Positions 14,461-22,362 of a stretch of 24,143 nt of DNA are shown in pieces (the first letter of the stretch is position 1; each line of letters starts with the position of its first letter). The notes under the pieces were generated by a model. That model was given only the letters and a program-made list of their open reading frames with translations. It did not search any database and was not told the origin of the DNA. The translations under genes were made by a program, and so were the position numbers. Source of the stretch: Trebonia sp035294225 (GTDB lineage Bacteria > Actinomycetota > Actinomycetes > Streptosporangiales > Streptosporangiaceae); NCBI GenBank assembly GCA_035294225.1, contig DATGLH010000128.1, positions 1-24,143 on the forward strand, written 5' to 3'.

Positions 14461-16110
14461 ATGGCCGTGTTGGTAGATCCGCCGCAGCGCGGTCGCGCTG
14501 AAGAGCGGTCTGCCCGCCCGGACCCGCCTTCCGGCCCCGGTGAGCTCCTGTCCGGCCCCCGCCCGGCCGGCACGGTGACGGACCGCCGCCCGGCCGCTGC
14601 CGTCCGCCCGCCCGCTGCCGTCCGCCCGGCCGCCTCCGCCATCGGCCCGGCCGCCTCCGCCGTCGCGCCCGCCCCCGCGCCGAAGCTCGCCGAGCCGCCC
14701 ATCCCCGGCGGGCGCGTCGAAGCGCTGATGGGCGTCCTCATCCGGGTGCTCTCGCACAGCCGGCTGGCCCGCCCGCTGCCGGCGGTGACGCTCAGCGCGC
14801 TGGGCCTCGGCGGGGTCGCGTTCGTCGGCCTGTGCGCCACCGCGCCGCAGCCGAGCGTGGCCACGCCGCCGGTGCTGCTGCCGCTGACCTCGCTGGCCAG
14901 GGACCTCGGCGCGCCCCACCTGCCGGACATCGTCGCGAACCTGATCATGTACGCCTCGATCGGCCTGTGCTGCCTGGGCCTCGCCATGATGCTGTGGGCC
15001 AACAGCCGCGGCTGGTCCCCCAGCCCCCGCAAGGTGTTCTGGACGGCGGCGGGCGCGGTCGCGGTGCTGGTGAACATCACCCCGGTCGGTTCCTCGGACA
15101 CGGCCAGCTACGCCGCGTACGGACGGATCGCCGCGCTCGGCCACAACCCGTACACGTTCCTCCCGAGCATGCTGCCCGGCGGACGGCGCAACCCGTACAC
15201 GATGCTGGTCAGCCCGCAGTGGCGGGGCACTCCGTCGGTGTACGGGCCGGTGGCGACGTGGACGCACCTGCTCGCCGCGGAGATCGGCGGCACCAGGCCG
15301 TGGGCCACGATCTGGGTCCTGATGATCATGATCGGCGCGGCGTTCCTCGCCGCGGGCTACGTGCTGCTGCGGACGGCGGCCAACCCGGTGCGCGCGGTGC
15401 TGCTCTGGGTGGCGAACCCGCTGCTGATCACCGAGCTCGTGATAGGCGGCCACCTGGACGCCCTGGTCGCGCTGTTCGCGATCGTGGCGATCGTGCTGTC
15501 CCGGCGGTGCGCCACGGCCTGGCACGACCTCCTCGTCGGGGTGGTCGTCGGGATCGCGGGCGGCATCAAGGTGAACGCCGTCTTCGTCGGGCTCGGCATC
15601 GCGGTTCCCCTGCTGCACGACCGCGCGTGGGCGCGGCTCGCGCGGACCGGCACCGTCGCGGCGCTGACGACGCTGGGGCTGTACTACTTCAGCTACGGGT
15701 TCAGCGCGCTCAGGCCGCTGGGCGCGGCCTCGAAGCTGGTCATCTCCCCCACCGTCTGGCGGCTGGTCCAGGAGATCGGCACCGCGGTCGGCGGCCCGCA
15801 CGCCGACTCGCTGGTCGACACCATGATCGGGTTCGCCTGGCCGCCGCTGATGCTCGCGCTGGCCTGGTACCTGTACAACCGGCTGTCGCCGGACGTGCCC
15901 ACCGTGGTGGCCGCCACCTGCGCGCTCACGTTCGCCTGGGTGATCGTGGCGCCGTGGTCGCTGCCCTGGTACGCCTCGATCGCCTGGGTGACGCTGGCGC
16001 TGCTGCCGCGCAACTCGCTGACCCGCTGGCTGACTCTCGCCACCGGCGCGCTGTCGCTGCTTCACTTCAACGGAGGCCACCCCACCAATGTCACCGTCCC
16101 ATCCCCGTGA
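14461..16110 (+). CDS. Polyprenol-phosphomannose-dependent alpha-1,6-mannosyltransferase-like GT-C enzyme (MptA/MptB family)
   Basis: MptA/B-type enzymes use polyprenyl-phosphate mannose to extend cell-envelope lipoglycans on the outer face of the membrane. The 549-residue product begins with about 75 disordered Pro/Ala-rich residues. A GT-C core of a dozen or so helices follows (IVANLIMYASIGLCCLGLAM, VFWTAAGAVAVLVNITPVG and others). The acidic loop GSSDTASYAAYGRIAALGHN, with Asp213 in the usual catalytic loop, is followed by NPYTFLP and SPQWRGTPSVYGPVATWTHL, close to MptB-type motifs. VANPLLITELVIGGHLDAL is another family block. AGGAGG lies 6 nt before ATG 14461. Its end overlaps the SDR gene by 23 nt. 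The family is clear; the sugar and acceptor are not. Confidence 0.87.
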   Translation: MAVLVDPPQRGRAEERSARPDPPSGPGELLSGPRPAGTVTDRRPAAAVRPPAAVRPAASAIGPAASAVAPAPAPKLAEPPIPGGRVEALMGVLIRVLSHSRLARPLPAVTLSALGLGGVAFVGLCATAPQPSVATPPVLLPLTSLARDLGAPHLPDIVANLIMYASIGLCCLGLAMMLWANSRGWSPSPRKVFWTAAGAVAVLVNITPVGSSDTASYAAYGRIAALGHNPYTFLPSMLPGGRRNPYTMLVSPQWRGTPSVYGPVATWTHLLAAEIGGTRPWATIWVLMIMIGAAFLAAGYVLLRTAANPVRAVLLWVANPLLITELVIGGHLDALVALFAIVAIVLSRRCATAWHDLLVGVVVGIAGGIKVNAVFVGLGIAVPLLHDRAWARLARTGTVAALTTLGLYYFSYGFSALRPLGAASKLVISPTVWRLVQEIGTAVGGPHADSLVDTMIGFAWPPLMLALAWYLYNRLSPDVPTVVAATCALTFAWVIVAPWSLPWYASIAWVTLALLPRNSLTRWLTLATGALSLLHFNGGHPTNVTVPSP

Positions 16111-16948
16111 GGTGATCGCCCCGGGCCGGGTAGCCGTCGTCACCGGCGCGGCCAGCGGGATCGGGCTCGGCCTGGCCGGGCGGTTCGCCGCCGAGGGCAT
16201 GCGCGTCGTCATGGCCGACGTGGAGGAGCCCGCCCTGTCCAAGGCGGCCGCGGACCTCGCCGCAGGCGGAGCGTCGGTGCTGCCCGTCGTCACCGACGTG
16301 GCGGACCGCGCGGCGGTCGAGGCGCTGCGGGACGCCGCGGTCTCGGCGTACGGGGCGGTGCATGTGGTGTGCAACAACGCCGGCGTGGGCGGGCCGCACG
16401 GGCCGCTGTGGGAGTGCCCGCCCGGCGAGTGGGACTGGGTGCTCGGGGTGAACCTCGGCGGGGTGATCAACGGCGTCCGCGCGTTCATGCCGCTGCTGCT
16501 CGGGCAGGACGCCGGATACATGGTGAACACGGCGTCGATCTTCGGCGTGTTCGCGGGGGCGCTCGGTCCGTACGCGGTGTCCAAGCACGCCGTCGTCGCG
16601 CTGACCGAGACGCTGCACTTCAACCTGCGGTCCCTCGGCGTCTGGCACGTGGGCGTGTCGGTGCTCTGCCCGGGAGCGGTCCGCACGAACTTCGGCACCT
16701 CGGCGCGGAACCGGCCGTCCTGGGCGGGTCCCGCGGCCGTGTCGGGGCCGGCCGAACAGGCCAGCGCCGAGCAGTTCGACCGGCTGGCGGCGGCCGGGGC
16801 CTCCCCCGCGGAGGTGGCGCAGATCGTGGTCGACGGGATCCGCTCGTCGCGCTTCTACATCCTCACGTCGGCCAACCGGAACGCCGCTGTGCTCCGCCGG
16901 GGCGAGGAGATAGTCGCGGGCGGGCCGCCCGCGCCGCCGTTCCCGTAA
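16088..16948 (+). CDS. Short-chain dehydrogenase/reductase (classical SDR)
   Basis: This is an NAD(P)-dependent oxidoreductase of unknown substrate. The 286-residue product has the Rossmann motif TGAASGIG at 19-26, ADVEEP after beta-2 (the Asp suggests NAD preference), the NNAG motif, and the catalytic Ser150, Tyr162 and Lys166 (NTASIFG, then YAVSK). The form CPGAVRTNF after the active site is also typical. ATG 16088 lies 11 nt after GGAGG (16072-16076) and within the end of the GT-C gene, so translation may be coupled. GTG 16112 is a possible later start with no ribosome site. An oxidoreductase coupled to a mannosyltransferase could act on an envelope lipid or sugar, but nothing in the sequence proves it. 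Confidence 0.9.
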   Translation: MSPSHPREVIAPGRVAVVTGAASGIGLGLAGRFAAEGMRVVMADVEEPALSKAAADLAAGGASVLPVVTDVADRAAVEALRDAAVSAYGAVHVVCNNAGVGGPHGPLWECPPGEWDWVLGVNLGGVINGVRAFMPLLLGQDAGYMVNTASIFGVFAGALGPYAVSKHAVVALTETLHFNLRSLGVWHVGVSVLCPGAVRTNFGTSARNRPSWAGPAAVSGPAEQASAEQFDRLAAAGASPAEVAQIVVDGIRSSRFYILTSANRNAAVLRRGEEIVAGGPPAPPFP

Positions 16949-16977
16949 CGCCCCGCTCCCGGCCGGCCCGGGCCGTC

Positions 16978-16983
16978 TAGACT
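16978..16983 (+). promoter_or_regulatory. -10 box of the oligopeptidase gene (leaderless type)
   Basis: TAGACT fits TANNNT and ends 8 nt before ATG 16992. No Shine-Dalgarno site is present in the gap. Confidence 0.5.
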
Positions 16984-16991
16984 GAGCGGCT

Positions 16992-19103
16992 ATGAGCACC
17001 GTGCCGTCGCCCCCGTCCGCGAAGCAGGTACCGACCGAGCGCACCCACCACGGCGACACGGTCACCGACCCCTACGCCTGGCTCGCCGACCCCAAGGACC
17101 CGGAGACGGTCGCCTACCTGGAGGCGGAGAACGCCTACACGGAGGCGATGACCGCGGGCCTTTCGGACCTGCGCAGCGCGATCTTCGGCGAGATCAAGGC
17201 GCGCACCCAGGAGACGGACCTGTCGGTCCCGGTCCGCAAGGGCGGCTGGTGGCGGTACGCGCGCACCGTCGAAGGCCAGCAGTACGCGATCCACTGCCGC
17301 CGCCGCGTGCTCGACGGCGAGACGGCCCCGCCGATGCCCGAGGACGGCAAGCCGCTGGAGGGCGAGGAGGTCCTGCTGGACGGCAACGAGCTGGCGTCGG
17401 GGCATGAGTTCTTCTCCCTGGGCGCGCTCGAGGTCAGCCCGGACGGGACGCTGCTCGCCTACTCCACCGACTTCTCCGGCGGCGAGCGGTACACGCTGCG
17501 GATCAAGGACCTGGCCTCCGGCCAGGTGCTGCCGGACGAGATCCCGGACACGTTCTACGGCTGCGCGTGGTCCCTCGACGGAACCGCCCTTTTCTACGTC
17601 ACGGTCGACGACACCTGGCGGCCGTACCGGGTGTGGCGGCACCGTGTCGGCACCGCCGCGTCCGACGACGTGGTGGTGTTCGAAGAGGCCGATGAGCGGT
17701 TCTGGCTGAGCGTCGGCCTGACGCGCAACGACCGCTACGTGCAGATCCACACCGCGAGCAAGCTGACCAGCGAGGTGTGGCTGCTGGACGCCGCCACGCC
17801 CGAGGGGGAGTTCACGGTCGTGGCGCCCCGGCGGCAAGGCGTGGAGTACGACGTCGAGGTCGCCGGGGACAGGCTGCTGATCCTGCACAACGACGGCGCG
17901 GAGAACTTCGAGCTCGCCACGGCACCGCTGCCCGGAGCCGGGGACTCGCGGACCTGGACGCCGCTGATCGCGCACCGGGCCGATACCCGGCTCCTCAGCG
18001 TGGACGCGTTCGCCGACTACCTGGTGCTGTACTACCGCCGGGACGGCCTGACAAGGCTGAGCATCCTGCCCGCGGCGGGCGGCCCCGAGCGCGAGATCCG
18101 CTTCCCAGAGCCGATCTACACGGTAGGGCCGGGCAGCAACCCGGAGTTCACGCAGACCAGCTACAGGCTCGGGTACAACTCGATGGTCACGCCGGGGACC
18201 GTGTACGACTGCGACATGGCGACCGGCGCGCTGACGCTGCTCAAGCAGCAGCCGGTGCTGCCGTCGCCGGACGGCGTTCCGTTCGACAGCGCCGGGTACT
18301 CCCAGCACCGCGAGTGGGCCACCGCCCCGGACGGCACCCGGGTCCCGATCTCGCTGGTGTGCCGGAAGGGCACGCCGCGCGACGGGTCCGCGCCGTGCCT
18401 GCTGTACGGGTACGGCAGCTATGAGCACTCGACCGACCCTAGGTTTTCCATCAGCCAGCTTTCCCTGCTCGACCGCGGCTTCGTCTACGCGATCGCGCAC
18501 GTGCGCGGCGGCGGCGAGATGGGCCGCCCGTGGTACACCCACGGCAAGCTGCTGGAGAAGAAGAACACGTTCACCGACTTCGTGGCGTGCGCCTCGCACC
18601 TGGTGGCCGCGGGCTGGACGTCGGCTGACCGCCTGGTCGCCCGCGGCGGCTCGGCCGGCGGGCTGCTGATGGGCGCGGTCGCGAACCTCGCCCCGTCGGC
18701 GTTCGCCGGCATCGTCGCCCAGGTGCCGTTCGTGGACGCGCTGAACACGATCCTCGACCCGTCGCTCCCGCTGACCGTGACCGAGTGGGAGGAGTGGGGC
18801 GACCCGCTGCACGACCCCGCGGTGTACTGGTACATGAAGTCATACACCCCGTATGAGAACGTCTCCCCGGCGCGCTACCCGGCCATCTTCGCCCTCACCA
18901 GCCTGAACGACACCCGGGTGCTGTACCACGAGCCCGCCAAGTGGATCGCCCGGCTGCGCGCCGTCGCCAGCGGCGGCCCGTTCCTGCTGAAGACCGAGAT
19001 GGAGGCCGGCCACGGCGGGCGCAGCGGGCGTTACGACGCCTGGCGCGAGGAAGCCCTCGTCCTCGCCTGGATCGTCCAGACGGCGACGGGCGGCCGGCGG
19101 TGA
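16992..19103 (+). CDS. ptrB: Oligopeptidase B (prolyl oligopeptidase family, S9A)
   Basis: Oligopeptidase B cleaves short peptides after Arg or Lys in the cytoplasm. The 703-residue product has the N-terminal propeller (PTERTHHGDTVTDPYAWLAD, then ALEVSPDGTLLAYSTDFSGG). The C-terminal alpha/beta-hydrolase has FVYAIAHVRGGGEMGRPWY and the nucleophile in ARGGSAGGLLMGAV (Ser554). The other catalytic residues are Asp640 in SLNDTRVLYHEPAKW and His674 in EAGHGGRSGRY. Spacing of the triad matches the Escherichia coli enzyme. No signal peptide. The TAGACT box 8 nt upstream of ATG 16992 supports this start. The stop is followed by in-phase 9-bp copies of its own last bases. A long minus-strand frame opposite it is only a GC-bias shadow. 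Confidence 0.94.
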   Translation: MSTVPSPPSAKQVPTERTHHGDTVTDPYAWLADPKDPETVAYLEAENAYTEAMTAGLSDLRSAIFGEIKARTQETDLSVPVRKGGWWRYARTVEGQQYAIHCRRRVLDGETAPPMPEDGKPLEGEEVLLDGNELASGHEFFSLGALEVSPDGTLLAYSTDFSGGERYTLRIKDLASGQVLPDEIPDTFYGCAWSLDGTALFYVTVDDTWRPYRVWRHRVGTAASDDVVVFEEADERFWLSVGLTRNDRYVQIHTASKLTSEVWLLDAATPEGEFTVVAPRRQGVEYDVEVAGDRLLILHNDGAENFELATAPLPGAGDSRTWTPLIAHRADTRLLSVDAFADYLVLYYRRDGLTRLSILPAAGGPEREIRFPEPIYTVGPGSNPEFTQTSYRLGYNSMVTPGTVYDCDMATGALTLLKQQPVLPSPDGVPFDSAGYSQHREWATAPDGTRVPISLVCRKGTPRDGSAPCLLYGYGSYEHSTDPRFSISQLSLLDRGFVYAIAHVRGGGEMGRPWYTHGKLLEKKNTFTDFVACASHLVAAGWTSADRLVARGGSAGGLLMGAVANLAPSAFAGIVAQVPFVDALNTILDPSLPLTVTEWEEWGDPLHDPAVYWYMKSYTPYENVSPARYPAIFALTSLNDTRVLYHEPAKWIARLRAVASGGPFLLKTEMEAGHGGRSGRYDAWREEALVLAWIVQTATGGRR

Positions 19104-19121
19104 AGGCGGTGAAGGCGGTGA
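19096..19121. repeat. 9-bp repeat covering the oligopeptidase stop codon
   Basis: GGCGGTGA occurs at 19096-19103, 19105-19112 and 19114-19121 (period 9). The first copy contains the true TGA stop (19101-19103), so the stop-bearing 3' end of the gene has been copied twice downstream. Confidence 0.75.
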
Positions 19122-19164
19122 AGGGACGCCCCTGACCGCCCGGGAGGCGGCTGGCGGCCGCCGT

Positions 19165-19275
19165 CCAGTGCCCCAGCCGTCCAGTGCCCCAGCCGTCAGT
19201 ACCTCAGCCGGCCAGTACCTCAGCCGGCCAGTGCCTTGGCCGGCCGGCGCCCCAGCCGGTCAGTGCCCGAACAGG
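19165..19275. repeat. 16-bp tandem array (seven units) running into the prs stop
   Basis: Units start at 19165, 19181, 19197 (15 bp), 19212, 19228, 19244 and 19260. The first two are identical (CCAGTGCCCCAGCCGT); the others diverge by a few bases. The seventh (TCAGTGCCCGAACAGG) is the coding end of the prs-like gene, its TCA being the TGA stop on the minus strand. The array occupies most of the gap between the convergent oligopeptidase and prs-like genes. Confidence 0.85.
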
Positions 19276-20198
19276 ACGCTGACCGACTGGCCGTCGTGGG
19301 TGCGCCGGATGGCCTCGGCCAGCGCCGGGGCCACCGAGAGCACGGTCAGCTTGGGATGCGGCGTCGGCACCGGCACCGAGTTCGTGCAGACGATCTCGGT
19401 CACGTCCTCCGCGGCGGCCAGCTTCTCCAGCGCGCCATCGGCGAACAGGCCGTGCGTGCAGGCGACGCTGATCGACCGCACCTCCTGCCTGCGCAGCACC
19501 GAGAGCAGCTCGATCACGGTGGTGCCGCGGGCGATCTCGTCGTCCAGGATGATCACGTCGCGGTCCGCCACCTCGCCGATGATGGCCGAGATGGAGACCC
19601 TGGAGTCGCTGAACCGTTCCTTGGCGCCGGCCGCGACCGGCACCCCGAGCCGCCGGGCGAACGCCGCCGCGCTCTTGGCGTACCCGAGGTCGGGCGACAG
19701 CACCACGGCCCGCGACAGGTCACGCTTGCGGAAGTGGGCGGCCAGCTCGCGCAGCGCGTGCAGGTGGTCGACCGGGACGGAGAAGAACCCGTGCACCTCG
19801 GGAGAGTGCAGGGTCAGCGTCAGCACCCGGTTGACGCCTGCCGTGACGAGCAGGTCGGCGACGAGCCGTCCCCCGATGGAGATGCGCGGCGCGTCCTTCT
19901 TGTCCGAACGCGCGTAGGCGTAGTGCGGCATCACCGCGGTGACCCGGGCCGCGGAGGCGCCCCTCGCGGCGTCGGCCATCAGCAGCAGCTGGACGAGGTT
20001 CTCCTGCACGGGCGGCACCAGCGGCTGGATCAGGTACACGTCGCGTTCCCGGCAGTTGGCCTGTAGCTGCACCTGGAGGCAGTCGTTGGCGAACCGGGTG
20101 GTCCGCGCCGGGCTGCGCGGGACGGACAGGTGCGCGCAGATCTCATCGGCGAGCTCCGGGTGCGCGGTGCCGCTGAAGATGACTATCCCGGCGTTCAC
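19260..20198 (-). CDS. Ribose-phosphate pyrophosphokinase homologue, divergent
   Basis: PRPP synthetases make PRPP and AMP from ribose-5-phosphate and ATP. The 312-residue product has the double phosphoribosyltransferase fold: HPELADEICAHL, RERDVYLIQPLVPPVQENL, MPHYAYARSDKKDAPRISIG, TLTLHSPEVHGFFSVPVDHL, VVLSPDLGYAKSAAAFARRL. Two key sites differ from textbook enzymes. The ATP motif F-S-D-G-E reads F36-A-N-D-C40, and the PRPP loop D-D-M-I-D-T-G-G-T reads D219-D-E-I-A-R-G-T-T227. The normal housekeeping prs is presumably elsewhere. GTG 20198 overlaps the adk-like stop as GTGA, so translation is coupled. A long frame runs upstream of the GTG but is antisense-like in content. The family is sure; enzymatic activity is likely but unproved. 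Confidence 0.85.
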   Translation of the reverse strand: MNAGIVIFSGTAHPELADEICAHLSVPRSPARTTRFANDCLQVQLQANCRERDVYLIQPLVPPVQENLVQLLLMADAARGASAARVTAVMPHYAYARSDKKDAPRISIGGRLVADLLVTAGVNRVLTLTLHSPEVHGFFSVPVDHLHALRELAAHFRKRDLSRAVVLSPDLGYAKSAAAFARRLGVPVAAGAKERFSDSRVSISAIIGEVADRDVIILDDEIARGTTVIELLSVLRRQEVRSISVACTHGLFADGALEKLAAAEDVTEIVCTNSVPVPTPHPKLTVLSVAPALAEAIRRTHDGQSVSVLFGH

Positions 20199-20860
20199 CG
20201 CCCGTCCCCCGCGCCGGCGGTGAACGGCGGCAGGCCGAGCCTGGACCTGATCTCCTGCTGCACGACTTCCCGCGCCGGGCGGGCGTCCACGCTGATCACG
20301 TACTCCTTGCGGCGGAACAGGTCCAGCACCGGGTCGGTCTTCTCGTGGTATTCGCGCAGCCGCACCGTCAGCGCCTCCTCGGTGTCGTCTTCCCGCTGGA
20401 CCAGCTCGCCGCCGCAGGAATCGCACCGGCCGGGCACCGCGGGGCTGTCCGCGATCAGGTTGTAGTCCATGCCGCACTTGGCGCACAGCCGGCGGTTGAG
20501 CACCCGGCGCCGCACCTCGCTGTCCGGCAGGTCGAGGTGGATGACCCCGTCGATGTCGTAGCTTTCCAGGAAGAACCCGGCCTGCCGCGCGTTGCGCGGG
20601 AAACCGTCGATGATGAAGCCGAAGTTCCAGTCGTGCTCGGCCAGCCGCCGCTGGACCACGGACTCGACGAGATCGTCCCCCACCAGTTCCCCGGCCGCCA
20701 TCACACGCTGCACCTGGGCGCCCATCTTCGTGTGGTTGGACACGTTCCACCGGAAGATGTCGCCCACGCTGATATGCACGAGATCCAGGTCCGCCGCGAG
20801 CATCTCGCTCTGGGTGCCCTTGCCGCTGCCCTGCACGCCCATGATCACGTACTTGCGCAT
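20195..20860 (-). CDS. adk: Adenylate kinase with zinc-type lid
   Basis: Adenylate kinase converts ATP and AMP to two ADP. The 221-residue product has the P-loop GVQGSGKGTQ (from residue 8), IIDGFPRNARQAGF (nucleotide-binding DGFPR), and a lid with four cysteines at 126, 129, 146 and 149 (CAKC and CDSC), as in zinc-binding adenylate kinases. REDDTEEALTVRLREYHEKT supplies the usual Arg residues. The AMP-site segment reads GDIFRWNV rather than GDMLRA, so the substrate could differ, and the gene may be a second adk. ATG 20860 follows AGGGTGA at 6 nt. Its TGA overlaps the prs-like GTG. The pairing makes sense since PRPP synthesis releases AMP. Divergent from the next gene across 69 bp. Confidence 0.88.
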   Translation of the reverse strand: MRKYVIMGVQGSGKGTQSEMLAADLDLVHISVGDIFRWNVSNHTKMGAQVQRVMAAGELVGDDLVESVVQRRLAEHDWNFGFIIDGFPRNARQAGFFLESYDIDGVIHLDLPDSEVRRRVLNRRLCAKCGMDYNLIADSPAVPGRCDSCGGELVQREDDTEEALTVRLREYHEKTDPVLDLFRRKEYVISVDARPAREVVQQEIRSRLGLPPFTAGAGDGR

Positions 20861-20916
20861 GACATCACCCTGGCATATCGGCGGCTGGCGGCGATCACCA
20901 CCCTCCGCGGGCGCGA

Positions 20917-20922
20917 TACGCT
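20917..20922 (+). promoter_or_regulatory. -10 box of the small membrane-protein gene (leaderless type)
   Basis: TACGCT fits TANNNT and ends 7 nt before ATG 20930. No ribosome-binding site precedes the ATG. Confidence 0.45.
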
Positions 20923-20929
20923 CATTGTC

Positions 20930-21361
20930 ATGGATACCCCCGGTTCCGCTCCCGTATGGCGGTTCCTCATCACGCCACGATGGCTGAGCTGGCACCTGCT
21001 GATGGTGGTGTCGTTCTGGGGAATGCTGTGGCTCGGGGACTGGCAGCTCCACCGCGCTCTCAGCGGTAACGGCCTGAGCTGGGCCTACACGTTCGAATGG
21101 CCGCTATTCGCGGCGTTCGCCGTGGTGTTCTGGGCCAAGACCATCAGGGACGAGTTCCGGATCAGGCGGAACGGCGGCGAGGTCCCGGCCGACGCCGGGT
21201 CGCGGTCCGCGGCCGGGCTGCCGGAAGGGGTCGGCGTCGTCCAGGTGCAGCAGCCCGCCGACGACGCCGACGACGAAGAACTCGCCAGGTACAACGCCTA
21301 TCTCGCCCGGCTGAACGATGAGGTCAGGGGTACCCACGGGAAGCGGCACGGGTTCAGGTAG
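20930..21361 (+). CDS. Small two-helix membrane protein, unknown function
   Basis: A 143-residue protein with two helices: WHLLMVVSFWGMLWLGDWQL and WPLFAAFAVVFWAKTIRDEF, flanked by Trp/Arg residues. A cytoplasmic acidic tail follows (QPADDADDEELARYNAYLAR, then LNDEVRGTHGKRHGFR). I do not know its function; I recall similar small proteins beside DUF3817 genes in other actinobacteria. ATG 20930 is set by the TACGCT box. It is probably the first gene of a row with the DUF3817 gene (33 bp later) and two methyltransferases. Confidence 0.75.
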   Translation: MDTPGSAPVWRFLITPRWLSWHLLMVVSFWGMLWLGDWQLHRALSGNGLSWAYTFEWPLFAAFAVVFWAKTIRDEFRIRRNGGEVPADAGSRSAAGLPEGVGVVQVQQPADDADDEELARYNAYLARLNDEVRGTHGKRHGFR

Positions 21362-21394
21362 GACGCGGATCGAGGACATGAGGAGGCGCCCGAG

Positions 21395-21730
21395 ATGCAC
21401 GCAGCCGTGCTGCGCTACCGGGTGATGGCGTACATAACCGGCGTGGTGCTGATGGTGCTGTGCTTCGCCGGCATCCCGCTTCAGATCGCGGGGCACCCCG
21501 CGGTCGCCAACAACGTCGGCGTGGTGCACGGCATCTTGTACATCATCTACATCGCCGTCGCCTACATGCTGGCGCGCAAGCTCCGGCTGCCGAACGGGCC
21601 GACGGTGCTGCTGCTGCTGGCCGGCACGATCCCGGTGCTGACCTTTGTCGTCGAGCGCTGGATGACCCGCCGTTACATCAACCCCGCGATCGCCGCCACG
21701 GCGCCCGCCGCCGCGCCTGTGAGCCGGTGA
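21395..21730 (+). CDS. DUF3817 integral membrane protein
   Basis: The 111-residue protein has three helices (VMAYITGVVLMVLCFAGIPL, NVGVVHGILYIIYIAVAYML, VLLLLAGTIPVLTFVVERWM), and H-G-x-L-Y-x-x-Y is the DUF3817 signature. Its role is unknown. AGGAGG (21381-21386) lies 8 nt before ATG 21395. The TGA overlaps the next gene's GTG as GTGA. Confidence 0.85.
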   Translation: MHAAVLRYRVMAYITGVVLMVLCFAGIPLQIAGHPAVANNVGVVHGILYIIYIAVAYMLARKLRLPNGPTVLLLLAGTIPVLTFVVERWMTRRYINPAIAATAPAAAPVSR

Positions 21731-22362
21731 GCTCACACTACTTCGACGCCCAGCCGCGGGCGGCGCACCGGCCGCGCGTGGCGCGGGTCGTGCTGCCGGA
21801 CGTCTACCTGGAGCTGCAAACCGATTCCGGCGTGTTCTCCCCCGGCCGCCTCGATCCCGGCACGAGGCTCCTCCTGGAGGAGGCGCCCGCGCCCCCGGCC
21901 GGGGGCGACCTGCTCGACCTGGGCTGCGGCTACGGCCCGGTGGCCTGTGTGCTGGCGAAACGGTCCCCGGCGGCGACGGTGTGGGCGGTCGACGTCAACG
22001 AACGGGCCCTCGGCCTGTGCGCGCGCAACGCGGCCGCGGCCGGCCTGGGCAATGTCCGCTGCGTCACGCCGGACGCGCCGGGCATACCGCGGGAGCTCGC
22101 GGGGATCTGGTCCAACCCGCCGGTCCGGATCGGCAAGGCGCCGCTGCACGGCCTGCTGCGCGCCTGGCTCGCCCGCCTCGCCCCCGGCGCGCAGGCGTCG
22201 CTGGTGATGGGCCGCAACCTCGGCGCGGACTCGCTGCGCTCCTGGCTGCGCGCGGAGGGGTGGTCCGTGACACGGCTCGCCGCGCGGAGCGGATACCGTC
22301 TGCTCCAGGTTTCCTCTTCCCATCATCCCGAACGGGCGGCGGTGACTCCCGATGGCGCCTGA
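21727..22362 (+). CDS. RsmC-like class I SAM methyltransferase (MTS domain)
   Basis: RsmC-type enzymes methylate guanine N2 in 16S rRNA. The 211-residue product corresponds to the catalytic half only (E. coli RsmC is about 340 residues). It shows FSPGRLDPGTRLLLEE, the SAM motif LLDLGCGYGPVACVLA, acidic AVDVNERALGLCARNAAAAG, and the N-P-P motif in WSNPPVRIGK. The usual fourth residue after NPP (F/Y) is Val, and His is replaced by Arg, so the target is less certain. The start is GTG 21727, sharing GTGA with the DUF3817 stop. It overlaps the SpoU gene by 11 nt. These overlaps imply one operon. Confidence 0.88.
   Translation: MSSHYFDAQPRAAHRPRVARVVLPDVYLELQTDSGVFSPGRLDPGTRLLLEEAPAPPAGGDLLDLGCGYGPVACVLAKRSPAATVWAVDVNERALGLCARNAAAAGLGNVRCVTPDAPGIPRELAGIWSNPPVRIGKAPLHGLLRAWLARLAPGAQASLVMGRNLGADSLRSWLRAEGWSVTRLAARSGYRLLQVSSSHHPERAAVTPDGA

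Noticed and set aside
14371..16698. Long minus-strand open frame opposite the GT-C and SDR genes
   Set aside because: Its translation is Arg/Asp/Gly/Gln-rich with no domain; it mirrors GC-biased codons of the clear plus-strand genes.
16977..18812. Long minus-strand open frame opposite oligopeptidase B
   Set aside because: Low-complexity Arg/Gly/Val composition; the plus strand carries a full catalytic triad.
20199..20750. Upstream extension of the prs-like gene
   Set aside because: Lies wholly within the adk-like gene in another frame; the GTGA overlap gives the natural start.
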